Positions 25,933 through 34,016 of a DNA stretch of 63,862 bases are shown one piece after another. Position 1 is the stretch's first letter, and the number at the start of each line of letters is the position of its first letter. The notes beneath the pieces were generated by a model, which saw only the letters and a program-made list of their open reading frames with translations, had not been told where the DNA came from and did no database searches. Made by a program: the position numbers and the translations under genes. Source of the DNA: Rhodanobacteraceae bacterium (lineage in GTDB: Bacteria > Pseudomonadota > Gammaproteobacteria > Xanthomonadales > Rhodanobacteraceae). The stretch is from NCBI GenBank assembly GCA_004299555.1, contig SCQU01000016.1, positions 1 to 63,862 on the forward strand. The letters run 5' to 3'.

Positions 25933-26598
25933 ACACAGCGCGCACGGCAGCCGCTGCTCGTCCGCCATCTGGGCCGCCAGCCGTATCAGCCGGTCTGGCA
26001 CGCGATGCAGGCCTTCACCGATGCGCGCGGAGCCAACACCCTGGACGAGCTGTGGCTGGTCGAACACGACCCCGTCTTCACGCTCGGCCAGGCCGGGCGG
26101 CCCGAACACGTGCTCGCACCCGGCTCGATTCCGGTACTCCGGGTCGATCGCGGCGGCCAGGTGACCTACCACGGCCCGGGTCAGATCGTGGCCTACCCCC
26201 TGCTGGACCTCCGCCGGTTGCACCTTGGCGTACGCGAGCTGGTGCGCCGGATCGAGCAGGCCGTCATCGACACCCTGGCCGAATGGAACATCGCCGCCAT
26301 CCGCCACGCCGGCGCGCCGGGCGTGTATGTGGCCGATGCCAAGATCGCGTCCCTGGGCCTCAGGGTGCGCCACGGCTGCACCTTCCACGGCCTCGCCTTC
26401 AACGTCGCGATGGACCTCGAACCCTTCCAGCGCATCAATCCCTGCGGTTATGCGGGCCTGCGCATGACGCAAATGCTAGACTTGGGTGGCCCGTCGCGGC
26501 TGGCGGACGTCGAGGACGCACTGATTGTTGAGCTGGGCCGACAGTTTGGATTGTCACCACAGGCCACCGATGCCAGCCTGCCCCGCGTGGCCGCATGA
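25885..26598 (+). CDS. lipB: Lipoyl(octanoyl) transferase
   Basis: LipB moves the octanoyl group from ACP to lipoyl domains. The core runs from [16 protein letters not shown] through the signature [40 protein letters not shown] (catalytic Lys) and [13 protein letters not shown] (catalytic Cys). The start is uncertain because a GC-rich repeat lies upstream. GTG at 25885 gives 237 aa, about 15-20 residues more than usual, and the extra residues come from the repeat. lipA is not in view. Confidence 0.9.
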   Translation: MKEPFPLTPLRPGGEATQRARQPLLVRHLGRQPYQPVWHAMQAFTDARGANTLDELWLVEHDPVFTLGQAGRPEHVLAPGSIPVLRVDRGGQVTYHGPGQIVAYPLLDLRRLHLGVRELVRRIEQAVIDTLAEWNIAAIRHAGAPGVYVADAKIASLGLRVRHGCTFHGLAFNVAMDLEPFQRINPCGYAGLRMTQMLDLGGPSRLADVEDALIVELGRQFGLSPQATDASLPRVAA

Positions 26599-26781
26599 CT
26601 TGCAGCCGTATCCGCCACCCCCATTTTCAGATACCTTGATTACCACGAGTCGCGCAAGCGTGCGCCCCGTTTTTACGCCTTGCACGGCCGTCCGCGCCAG
26701 CGAACAACTGGCGTGCCTTGTGTCATCCGTCGCACCACCCGCGTACCCGGCCGCGCCCTTGCGGCCGTCCAAGGAATGTCC

Positions 26782-29058
26782 ATGTTGCAGCGTGCCTTCG
26801 TCGTCCTGATTGCCCTCGCATTTTCGTTTGCCACCCAGGCCGCCGTGCCGGCGGCGGCGACCGCGTGTCCGGCTTCGGCGGCCAGCGTCGTGGCGGCCCC
26901 GGTCGCCAAGTGGAAAATGACACCCGCGCCGGTGCTGCAGCCGACCGCAACCCAGAGTCAGGCCGCGATCCTCGCCGCCCGCGTGTTGACGCGCTTCCAG
27001 TACGAGAAGCTGCCCCTCGACAGCGCGATGTCGCAGAAGATCTTCAAGGCCTACTTCAAGGCCCTGGACGGCAGCAAGCTGTTCTTCACGCAACAGGACA
27101 TCGACCAGTTCGCCGCCGACCGCACCAAGCTCGACTCGGCGATCTGGAACGGCGACATGTCGGTGCCGTTTGCAATCTTCAACCTGTACGAAAAGCGCGC
27201 CGGCGAGCGCACCGCCTACGCGCTGGAGCTGGTGCAGAAGGGCCCCGCGCTCGACACCAACGACACCTACATGTTCGACCGCGACAAGGCGACGTGGGCC
27301 GCCGACACCGCCGCCATCGACAAGCTGTGGCAGGCCCGCGTCACCAACGACTGGATCCGCCTGAAACTCGCCGGCAAGGATGACGCCGAGATCCGCAAGA
27401 CGCTTTCGCGCCGCTACGAAAATTACCTCGACCGCGTGCACCAGCTCGACAGCGAGGACGTGTTCCAGACCTTCATGAACGCGTACGCGACCTCGCTCGA
27501 CCCGCACACCAATTACTTTGGCCCGCGCGCCAGCCAGAACTTCGACATCACGATGAAGCTGTCGCTGGACGGCATCGGCGCGGTGCTGCAGGAACACGAC
27601 GAATACACCGTCATCCGCGAAGTGGTGCCGGGTGGCCCGGCGCAAAAATCGGGCAAGCTCGAAGTCGGCGACAAGATCGTCGGCGTGGGCCAGGGCGAAT
27701 GCGGTGCCATCACCGACGTGGTCGGCTGGCGCATCGATGACGTGGTCGCCAAGATCCGCGGCAAGAAAGGCACCGTGGTGCGGCTGGAAATCCTGCCCGC
27801 CGAGGGTGGCCCGGACGCCAAGCCCAAGGTCATCACGCTGACCCGCGCGAAAGTATCCATTGCCGACCAGGCCGCGAAAAAGAAGGTCATCGACGTCAAG
27901 GATGGCGGCCGCACCATCAAGGTCGGCGTGATCGACCTGCCGAGCTTCTACGAAGACTTTGACGCCCTGCGCCGCGGCGATCCCGACTACCGCAGCGCCT
28001 CGCGTGACGTCGCCAAGCTGCTGCGCGAACTGAAGCAGGAAAAGGTGTCGGCGGTCATCGTGGATCTGCGCGACAACGGCGGCGGCTCGCTCACCGAAGC
28101 GGTGAACCTGTCGGGCCTGTTCATCGGCAAGGGCCCGGTGGTGCAGGTGCGCGACAACCGCGGCCAGGTCGAGGAAGACGATTCGGACGAGAAGATGCTG
28201 TGGACCGGCCCGATGGCGGTACTGGTCAACCGCGGCTCGGCCTCGGCCAGTGAAATCTTCACCGCCGCGATCCAGGACTACGGCCGCGGGCTGGTCATTG
28301 GCGAGCAGACCTGGGGCAAGGGTTCGGTGCAAAACCTCACCAGCCTCGACCAGCTGGCGATGAACACCAAGCCGACGCTGGGCGAGCTCAAGATGACCAT
28401 CGCCGAATTTTTCCGGGTGAACGGCGACTCGACCCAGTTGCACGGCGTCACGCCGGACATCCTGTTCCCGCACTCGATCGGCTACAAGGATTTTGGTGAA
28501 TCCAGCTACCCGAACGCGTTGCCGTGGACGCAGATCGCGCCCGCCAACTACACCCCGGTGGCGACCCAGAAACCGCTGATCGAACCCCTGACCGCCGAGC
28601 ACGACGCACGCGCCAAGACCGATCCAGCGTGGAAACTGCTGCTGGACGAGCTGGCGGCCGCGCGCAAGCTGCACGACCAGAAGACCGTGTCGCTGAACTA
28701 CAAGATACGCGAAGCCGATCGCAAGCAGCAGGACAAACAAGACGCCGCGTTCAAGGCGCGCCGCGAAGCGCTGGGCGATGTATCGGCCATCTCGCTCGAG
28801 CCCGACAATGGCCTGACCCCGGGCGAGCAGAACGTCAAGAAATCGGTGGCACGTGAAAAAGCCGCCAAGAAGGCCAAGGACATCGAACTGGAAGAAGCCG
28901 CCCACATCATGGCCGATGAAGCCGTGCTGCTGGACAAGGATCTGAAGCTCGCGCACGAAACGCTGCCCAAGCAGGCCTTTACCAAGCCCATTTCCATCGC
29001 CGGCCCGGTGCCGGCTGCCGCGGCCGCCGTGCCGGCCAGCGCCAGCAGCACGCACTGA
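26782..29058 (+). CDS. prc: C-terminal processing protease Prc/Tsp
   Basis: A 758-aa periplasmic serine protease with signal peptide (VLIALAFSFATQA). It has an N-terminal Tsp domain, a PDZ domain (DGIGAVLQEHDEYTVIREVV, about 260-355), the S41 core with catalytic Ser in RGSASASE (about 486) and Lys in TWGKGSVQ (about 512), and a charged C-terminal domain. It trims periplasmic proteins such as murein hydrolases. AAGGA six bases before the ATG at 26782 decides the start. Confidence 0.94.
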   Translation: MLQRAFVVLIALAFSFATQAAVPAAATACPASAASVVAAPVAKWKMTPAPVLQPTATQSQAAILAARVLTRFQYEKLPLDSAMSQKIFKAYFKALDGSKLFFTQQDIDQFAADRTKLDSAIWNGDMSVPFAIFNLYEKRAGERTAYALELVQKGPALDTNDTYMFDRDKATWAADTAAIDKLWQARVTNDWIRLKLAGKDDAEIRKTLSRRYENYLDRVHQLDSEDVFQTFMNAYATSLDPHTNYFGPRASQNFDITMKLSLDGIGAVLQEHDEYTVIREVVPGGPAQKSGKLEVGDKIVGVGQGECGAITDVVGWRIDDVVAKIRGKKGTVVRLEILPAEGGPDAKPKVITLTRAKVSIADQAAKKKVIDVKDGGRTIKVGVIDLPSFYEDFDALRRGDPDYRSASRDVAKLLRELKQEKVSAVIVDLRDNGGGSLTEAVNLSGLFIGKGPVVQVRDNRGQVEEDDSDEKMLWTGPMAVLVNRGSASASEIFTAAIQDYGRGLVIGEQTWGKGSVQNLTSLDQLAMNTKPTLGELKMTIAEFFRVNGDSTQLHGVTPDILFPHSIGYKDFGESSYPNALPWTQIAPANYTPVATQKPLIEPLTAEHDARAKTDPAWKLLLDELAAARKLHDQKTVSLNYKIREADRKQQDKQDAAFKARREALGDVSAISLEPDNGLTPGEQNVKKSVAREKAAKKAKDIELEEAAHIMADEAVLLDKDLKLAHETLPKQAFTKPISIAGPVPAAAAAVPASASSTH

Positions 29059-29165
29059 CCCCACGCGGCCTCCGCGCCAAAGGCTGTGCGCGTCCGCACC
29101 GCGGTCGCCGTTGCCAGGCGGCACCGGCGCTCGCGTATCCTGACCCCCAACCACGGAGAAACCCC

Positions 29166-29384
29166 ATGCGTATCGCCAGCATCCTTGTCGGCATCGTACT
29201 GCTCGCACTGGGCATCTGGGTGGCATTCGGCAACGTCACCTACCCCAGCACCGAAACGCCCTTCAGGCTGGGCCAGATCGAGGTGAAAACCACGATCGAC
29301 AAGCCGGTGCCAGCCGCGCTCGGTTATGCCGGCATCGCCATCGGCGGCGTCCTGCTGCTGGTCGGCGCGTTGAAGAAACGCTGA
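29166..29384 (+). CDS. Small two-helix membrane protein
   Basis: A 72-aa protein with helix 1 (ASILVGIVLLALGIWVAFG) and helix 2 (ALGYAGIAIGGVLLLVGALK) joined by a polar loop and ending in KKR. GGAG lies 9 bp before the ATG. Helix layout and codon use look real; I do not recognise a named family and no function is assigned. Confidence 0.7.
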   Translation: MRIASILVGIVLLALGIWVAFGNVTYPSTETPFRLGQIEVKTTIDKPVPAALGYAGIAIGGVLLLVGALKKR

Positions 29385-29483
29385 TCGCGGCGACCGTGAC
29401 CGCGCGTTTGCACGGCCGCTGCGTGCCACGATGGCCCAGCCGCACGGCCGCTCGGCCGCGCGCACGGCCGGTACAATCGTGGG

Positions 29484-31793
29484 ATGGATGTGTCGCATTT
29501 GCTGGATTCGCTGAACGCCGCCCAACGTGAAGCGGTTGCCGCACCGCCCGGCCACTATCTGGTGCTGGCAGGCGCGGGCTCGGGCAAGACGCGGGTGTTG
29601 ACGCGCCGCATCGGCTGGCTGATCGAGGCCGAAGGCGCGGCCCCGTGGTCGATCCTCGCCGTCACCTTCACCAACAAGGCCGCGGGCGAGATGCGCGGGC
29701 GCCTGTCCAACCTGCTGCCGCAAGGCGCGCGCGGGCTCACGATGGGCACCTTCCACGGCATCGCGCACCGCCTGCTGCGCCAGCACTGGCGCGAGGCGCA
29801 GCTGCCGGAAACCTTCCAGATCCTCGACGCGGACGACCAGCAGCGGCTGGTCAAGCGCGTCATCGCCGGACTTGGCCTCGACGAGTCCAAGTTTCCCCCG
29901 CGGCAGGCCTGCTGGCAGATCAACGCGTGGAAGGACGAAGGCCGGCGCCCGGACGGCATCGAGCCCGACGAACACTCGGTCGCGCGCACCTTCCGCAACA
30001 TCTACGAGGCCTACGAACAGGCCTGCCGCCGCGCGGGGCTGGTGGATTTTGCCGAACTGCTGCTGCGTGCGCACGAACTCATGCGCGACAACGACGCGCT
30101 GCGTGCGCACTACCAGGAACGCTGGCGATACCTGTTGATCGACGAATTCCAGGACACCAACGCCCTGCAGTACGCGTGGATCCGGCTCCTGGCCGGCAGC
30201 ACCGGCAAGGTGTTTGCGGTCGGCGACGACGACCAGTCCATCTATGGCTGGCGCGGCGCGAAGGTCGAAAACATGCGCGCATTCCTGCGCGATTTCCCGG
30301 CCGCAAAGACCCTGCGGCTGGAGCAAAACTACCGTTCGACCGCCACCATCCTCGAGGCGGCCAACGCCGTGATCGCCCGGAACCCCTCGCGCCTGGGCAA
30401 GAAACTGTGGACCGCGGGCGACCAGGGTGAAGCCATCGCACTGTACGCCGCCTACAACGAACAGGACGAAGCGCGTTTCGTCGTCGAGCGCATCCGCGAG
30501 TACATCGACGGCGGTGGCAACGCGGCGGACGCGGCGGTGCTGTACCGCTCCAACGCCCAATCGCGCAACTTCGAAGAGCAGCTGCACCAGAAGAGCATTC
30601 CGTACCGCGTCTACGGCGGCCAGCGCTACTTCGAACGGGCCGAGGTCAAGGACGCGCTGGCCTACCTGCGCCTGGCAACCAACCGCGGTGATGACGCGGC
30701 CTTCGAACGCGCGCTGGCGACGCCCCCGCACGGCGTCGGCGAACGCAGCATCGAAACCCTGCGCCGCCGTGCGCGGAACGAGGACACGCCGCTGTGGAAT
30801 GCCGCGCTGGCGGAACTGTCGGGCGGCACGTTGAACACCCGCGCCAGGAATGCGCTGAAGGCGTTCATGGCGTTGATCGATGAACTGGCACGTGCCTGTG
30901 CGGGATCCCCGAGTGAACCCTTCTCCCTGCCGGAGAAGGGCAAGGGTCCGGGTCCGCTCCCGAACGCAGCCCCGAACGCAGCCGAACCTTCTCCCCCAGC
31001 ACCTCCCCCGGAGGGCGAAGGGGACCGTCCGGCGCTGACCCTGGCCGAGCAGGTCGAACACGCCGTCGTGCAGTCGGGCCTGCGCGACTACTACGAACGC
31101 GACAGCCGCGGCAACGCCGAAGCCCGGGTCGAGAACCTCGATGAACTGATCAACATCGCCAGCCGCTTCGAACGCGCGCCCGAGGACATCGAAGCCGGCC
31201 TGTCCGAACTCGCGGCGTTCCTCGCCCATGCCGCGCTCGAAGCCGGCGAAGGCCAGGGTGATGCCGGTGCCGACTGCGTGCAGCTGATGACCCTGCATTC
31301 GGCCAAGGGCCTCGAATTTCCGCTGGTGTTCCTGGTCGGGCTGGAGGACGGGCTATTCCCGACCCAGCGCTCGGTCGACGACCCCGCCCGCCTCGAGGAA
31401 GAGCGCCGGCTTGCCTACGTGGGCATCACCCGCGCCCGCGAACGCCTGGTGCTGTGCTACGCGGAATCGCGCCGCCAGTACGGCAGCGAAACCCTGCAGC
31501 GGCCATCGCGCTTTCTTGAAGAGTTGCCGGCCAGGCTCATCACCGAGGTGCGCCCGCGGGCGCGCATCTCGCGTCCGGTGTACGCCCCCACGCCGCGCCC
31601 GGCACGCGGCCATGCCGATCTGGACGAGGACCGGCCGGTCAAACTCGGCCAGCGCGTGCGCCACGCGAGCTTTGGCGAAGGGGTGGTCGTCAGCGCCGAG
31701 GGCTCCGGTTCGCACACCCGTATCCAGGTGAATTTTGCCGACGTCGGGCCAAAATGGCTGGTGGCGGCGTACGCGAATCTGACGGCGCTGTAG
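29484..31793 (+). CDS. uvrD: DNA helicase II (UvrD) with an in-frame repeat insertion
   Basis: A 769-aa SF1 helicase for nucleotide-excision and mismatch repair. It has Walker A AGAGSGKTRVLTRR, motif II LLIDEFQDTNALQY, motif III VGDDDQSIYGWRGAK, motif IV LEQNYRSTATIL, motif V MTLHSAKGLEFPLVFLVGLE, motif VI RLAYVGITRARERL and a C-terminal Tudor-like tail (VRHASFGEGVVVSAEG). Residues about 474-517 (PSEPFSLPEKGKGPGPLPNA and PSPPAPPPEGEG) are low-complexity, come from a GC-rich repeat and lie in the 2B region; the frame is kept. UvrD rather than Rep is favoured by the C-terminus. Confidence 0.94.
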   Translation: MDVSHLLDSLNAAQREAVAAPPGHYLVLAGAGSGKTRVLTRRIGWLIEAEGAAPWSILAVTFTNKAAGEMRGRLSNLLPQGARGLTMGTFHGIAHRLLRQHWREAQLPETFQILDADDQQRLVKRVIAGLGLDESKFPPRQACWQINAWKDEGRRPDGIEPDEHSVARTFRNIYEAYEQACRRAGLVDFAELLLRAHELMRDNDALRAHYQERWRYLLIDEFQDTNALQYAWIRLLAGSTGKVFAVGDDDQSIYGWRGAKVENMRAFLRDFPAAKTLRLEQNYRSTATILEAANAVIARNPSRLGKKLWTAGDQGEAIALYAAYNEQDEARFVVERIREYIDGGGNAADAAVLYRSNAQSRNFEEQLHQKSIPYRVYGGQRYFERAEVKDALAYLRLATNRGDDAAFERALATPPHGVGERSIETLRRRARNEDTPLWNAALAELSGGTLNTRARNALKAFMALIDELARACAGSPSEPFSLPEKGKGPGPLPNAAPNAAEPSPPAPPPEGEGDRPALTLAEQVEHAVVQSGLRDYYERDSRGNAEARVENLDELINIASRFERAPEDIEAGLSELAAFLAHAALEAGEGQGDAGADCVQLMTLHSAKGLEFPLVFLVGLEDGLFPTQRSVDDPARLEEERRLAYVGITRARERLVLCYAESRRQYGSETLQRPSRFLEELPARLITEVRPRARISRPVYAPTPRPARGHADLDEDRPVKLGQRVRHASFGEGVVVSAEGSGSHTRIQVNFADVGPKWLVAAYANLTAL
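30905..31034. repeat. GC-rich palindromic repeat inside uvrD
   Basis: CCCTTCTCCCTGCCGGAGAAGGG forms a hairpin and is followed by CCTTCTCCCCCAGCACCTCC and GGAGGGCGAAGGGG. The repeat is translated in frame as a Pro/Gly-rich segment absent from usual UvrD. It belongs to the same family as the elements in soeA and upstream of lipB. Confidence 0.75.
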
Positions 31794-31844
31794 TCGAGGA
31801 CAACATCACCGGAGCGTAACGCGGCCCCAGCCTCGAGCGAGGCC

Positions 31845-31992
31845 ATGGATGGCCGTCATCGAAGCGACCTTCCGCGCCCTTGCACGACCGTTTCGGCAAC
31901 ACGATATTGCCGAAACGGTCGTGCCGGGCGCGATGGCTTTGGCTACTTTCGCCGAAACGAAAGTAGCCCCCTCGGCGGCAGCCGAGCGGAAC
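31845..31992. repeat. Composite dispersed repeat, copy A
   Basis: It contains a perfect 14-bp inverted repeat GACCGTTTCGGCAA/TTGCCGAAACGGTC (31886-31920), the linker GTGCCGGGCGCGATGGCTTT, and a second hairpin GGCTACTTTC/GAAAGTAGCC (31941-31968). Copies occur at 39113 and 52445. It lies in the convergent gap between uvrD and the patatin gene and may end transcription from both sides. Confidence 0.8.
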
Positions 31993-32028
31993 CGCCTTTG
32001 GCGTGGCGGGCGGAAAAATACCGGGACG

Positions 32029-32949
32029 TCACGCGCGCGTGCGCGGCTCCCACGCCGCCAGCGCACGCCCGGCGCGCATGCGCCCAAGCTCGATCAACTC
32101 CGCTGCGCGATAAAACTCATACACCGCGCTGGCGTTCCGCGGCACCTCGATCACGAGATCGGGCCGGTCGGCCGCGAGGCGGAACCCGGCGAGGTTTTGC
32201 TGCATCAGGTCCAGCGACTGGGTCAGCGTGTCCATCCAGCCCGGTTCGCGCGTGGACGCTTCGTGGCCGCCAATCGTGCGCTTGACGTAAGCGGCGATCT
32301 TGCCGCGCAGCCCGTTGCGTGGCTTGGCCGGCGCCGGTTCGGGCAACGCCGGCAGCGCCTCGGGGGGCCCATTGACGCTGACGGCGATCGTATAGTCGCT
32401 GGCCGACCGCAACAGCGGCGTCAGCGGCAGCGGGTTCATCAGGCCGCCATCGACCAGGCGGTGGCCGCGCACGAGGCGCGGCCGAAAGATGGTGGGAATG
32501 GCAATCGACGCGCGGATCGCATCAAACAATGGGCCGCGGGTCAGCCACACCTCGCGCTCGCGGTCGAGATCGGTGGCGACCGCGGTGAACGGGATCGGCA
32601 ACGCTTCAATGTCGACGGCACCGATCAGCTCGCGCAGTACGTCGATGATGCGCTCGCCCTTGATGAGCCCGGCGCCGGAGAGCGTCCAGTCAACCAGTTT
32701 CAGTACGTCCATCTTCTGCAGCGCGCACACCCAGTCGCGGTAGACATCGAGTTTGCCGGCGGCGTAGATGCCGCCGATCAGGGCCCCCATCGAACTGCCG
32801 GAAACCGCGACGATGCGGTACCCGGCGGCTTCGATGGCTTCGATGGCGCCGATGTGCGCCAGCCCGCGCGCGCCGCCGGTGCCCAGGGCCAGCGCGACGG
32901 TCGGTTTCGGGGATGCGGCGGCCACCGCCGGGACGCGGGCATCGCTCAC
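32029..32949 (-). CDS. Patatin-like phospholipase (RssA type)
   Basis: A 306-aa patatin-fold serine hydrolase with the oxyanion-hole loop LGTGGARGLAHIGAIEAI, nucleophile Ser in VSGSSMGALIGG and the catalytic Asp in LVDGGLMNPLPL. It lacks a signal peptide, so it acts in the cytoplasm, probably on phospholipids or lysophospholipids. Its start overlaps the stop of the WYL regulator (ATGA), so the two are co-transcribed. Confidence 0.9.
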   Translation of the reverse strand: MSDARVPAVAAASPKPTVALALGTGGARGLAHIGAIEAIEAAGYRIVAVSGSSMGALIGGIYAAGKLDVYRDWVCALQKMDVLKLVDWTLSGAGLIKGERIIDVLRELIGAVDIEALPIPFTAVATDLDREREVWLTRGPLFDAIRASIAIPTIFRPRLVRGHRLVDGGLMNPLPLTPLLRSASDYTIAVSVNGPPEALPALPEPAPAKPRNGLRGKIAAYVKRTIGGHEASTREPGWMDTLTQSLDLMQQNLAGFRLAADRPDLVIEVPRNASAVYEFYRAAELIELGRMRAGRALAAWEPRTRA

Positions 32950-33926
32950 GGCTGCGAATGCCCGTATCCATCCAGCGCGAGCTTGTGCATGATCCGGATC
33001 TCCTCGCGCAACGACTGCGGCGCCACGACCTCAGCATCCGGTCCATAGCGCAGGACGTCCATCACCAGCTCGCGCGATTGCGCGTACGGCACCTTCAGCT
33101 CGTAACGCCCGTCATCCAGCCAGCGGCCTTCCTGCAGCGAATGCCAGTGCTCGTCGGCGACCCAGCGCGCGGCGCGCGCGGAAAACCGGATCACCGCCCA
33201 GGCCTTGGGCGCACCGGCAAAGATGCCGTAGCTCGACGCCAGGGTGGCATCGAGTTCCTGCTCGTCGCGATCGACCGCCGGCTTTCCCAGCTGCTCCACC
33301 TCACCAATCCGGTCCACCGCGAAACTGCGCAACGCCTCGCGATCGTGATCCCACGCGTCCAGATACCAGTTGTCGCGATAATGCGTCAGCCGTTGCGGCG
33401 ACACATGGCGCACGCTGTCGGCACCGGTGGTGCGCGCCCGATAGCGGAACCGCAGTTGCCGGCGGGCGAGCACCGCACCCGCCACCGCGCGGAAGGTCTG
33501 CTGGTTCAACTTGCGCGAACCCCACGGAATCACGCGGATGCGATCCAGCGGTTGCACCCGCGTGCCGGCCTGCTCGTTCAGCAGTTTCTCGACGCGCGTG
33601 CGGAACGGAGCCAACGCATCGGCCAGCACGCCGGGATCGGAACGCGCGACCAGCGATTCCAACGCCATCAACGCGGACAGTTCCTCGCTGGTCAGCCACA
33701 GGCCCGGCAACTCGAAGCGCTCGCCTTCGCCTTCGGCGTAGGCATAGCCGTGGCCCTCGGGATCGCTGTCCAGCGGCGCGCCCAGCACGTCGCGCAGGAA
33801 CGCGAGGTCGCGATAGAGCGTGGCCCGCGAACAACCCAGATCCTCGCGCAGGCGTTGCACGTCGACCGGCCGCCGGTGCGACTTGAAAATGCCGTGCAGC
33901 TTGAGGACCCGTTCATACTGATGCAT
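32946..33926 (-). CDS. HTH-WYL transcriptional regulator
   Basis: A 326-aa regulator. An N-terminal winged helix (MHQYERVLKLHGIFKSHRRP; CSRATLYRDLAFLRDVL) is followed by a linker and a WYL domain (HVSPQRLTHYRDNWYLDAWD, then REALRSFAVDRIGEV) and a C-terminal WCX-like part. WYL domains often sense nucleic acids or small ligands. It is divergent from soeA (90 bp apart) and coupled to the patatin gene, so it could regulate either. Confidence 0.88.
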   Translation of the reverse strand: MHQYERVLKLHGIFKSHRRPVDVQRLREDLGCSRATLYRDLAFLRDVLGAPLDSDPEGHGYAYAEGEGERFELPGLWLTSEELSALMALESLVARSDPGVLADALAPFRTRVEKLLNEQAGTRVQPLDRIRVIPWGSRKLNQQTFRAVAGAVLARRQLRFRYRARTTGADSVRHVSPQRLTHYRDNWYLDAWDHDREALRSFAVDRIGEVEQLGKPAVDRDEQELDATLASSYGIFAGAPKAWAVIRFSARAARWVADEHWHSLQEGRWLDDGRYELKVPYAQSRELVMDVLRYGPDAEVVAPQSLREEIRIMHKLALDGYGHSQP

Positions 33927-34016
33927 GCCGCGCAGCATGGCGCACGCGGCGATTGGCGGCAAGCGCGCCGCGTGGCTACCATGCGGTGGAGCGCCCCTCC
34001 GAACGAGCCCCGCGCG

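Noticed and set aside
26554-29226. 890-codon minus-strand frame opposite prc
   Set aside because: Shadow of GC-rich coding: prc has all motifs on the plus strand and this frame has none.
28698-31298. 866-codon minus-strand frame opposite uvrD
   Set aside because: Shadow frame crossing two real plus-strand genes and their gap.
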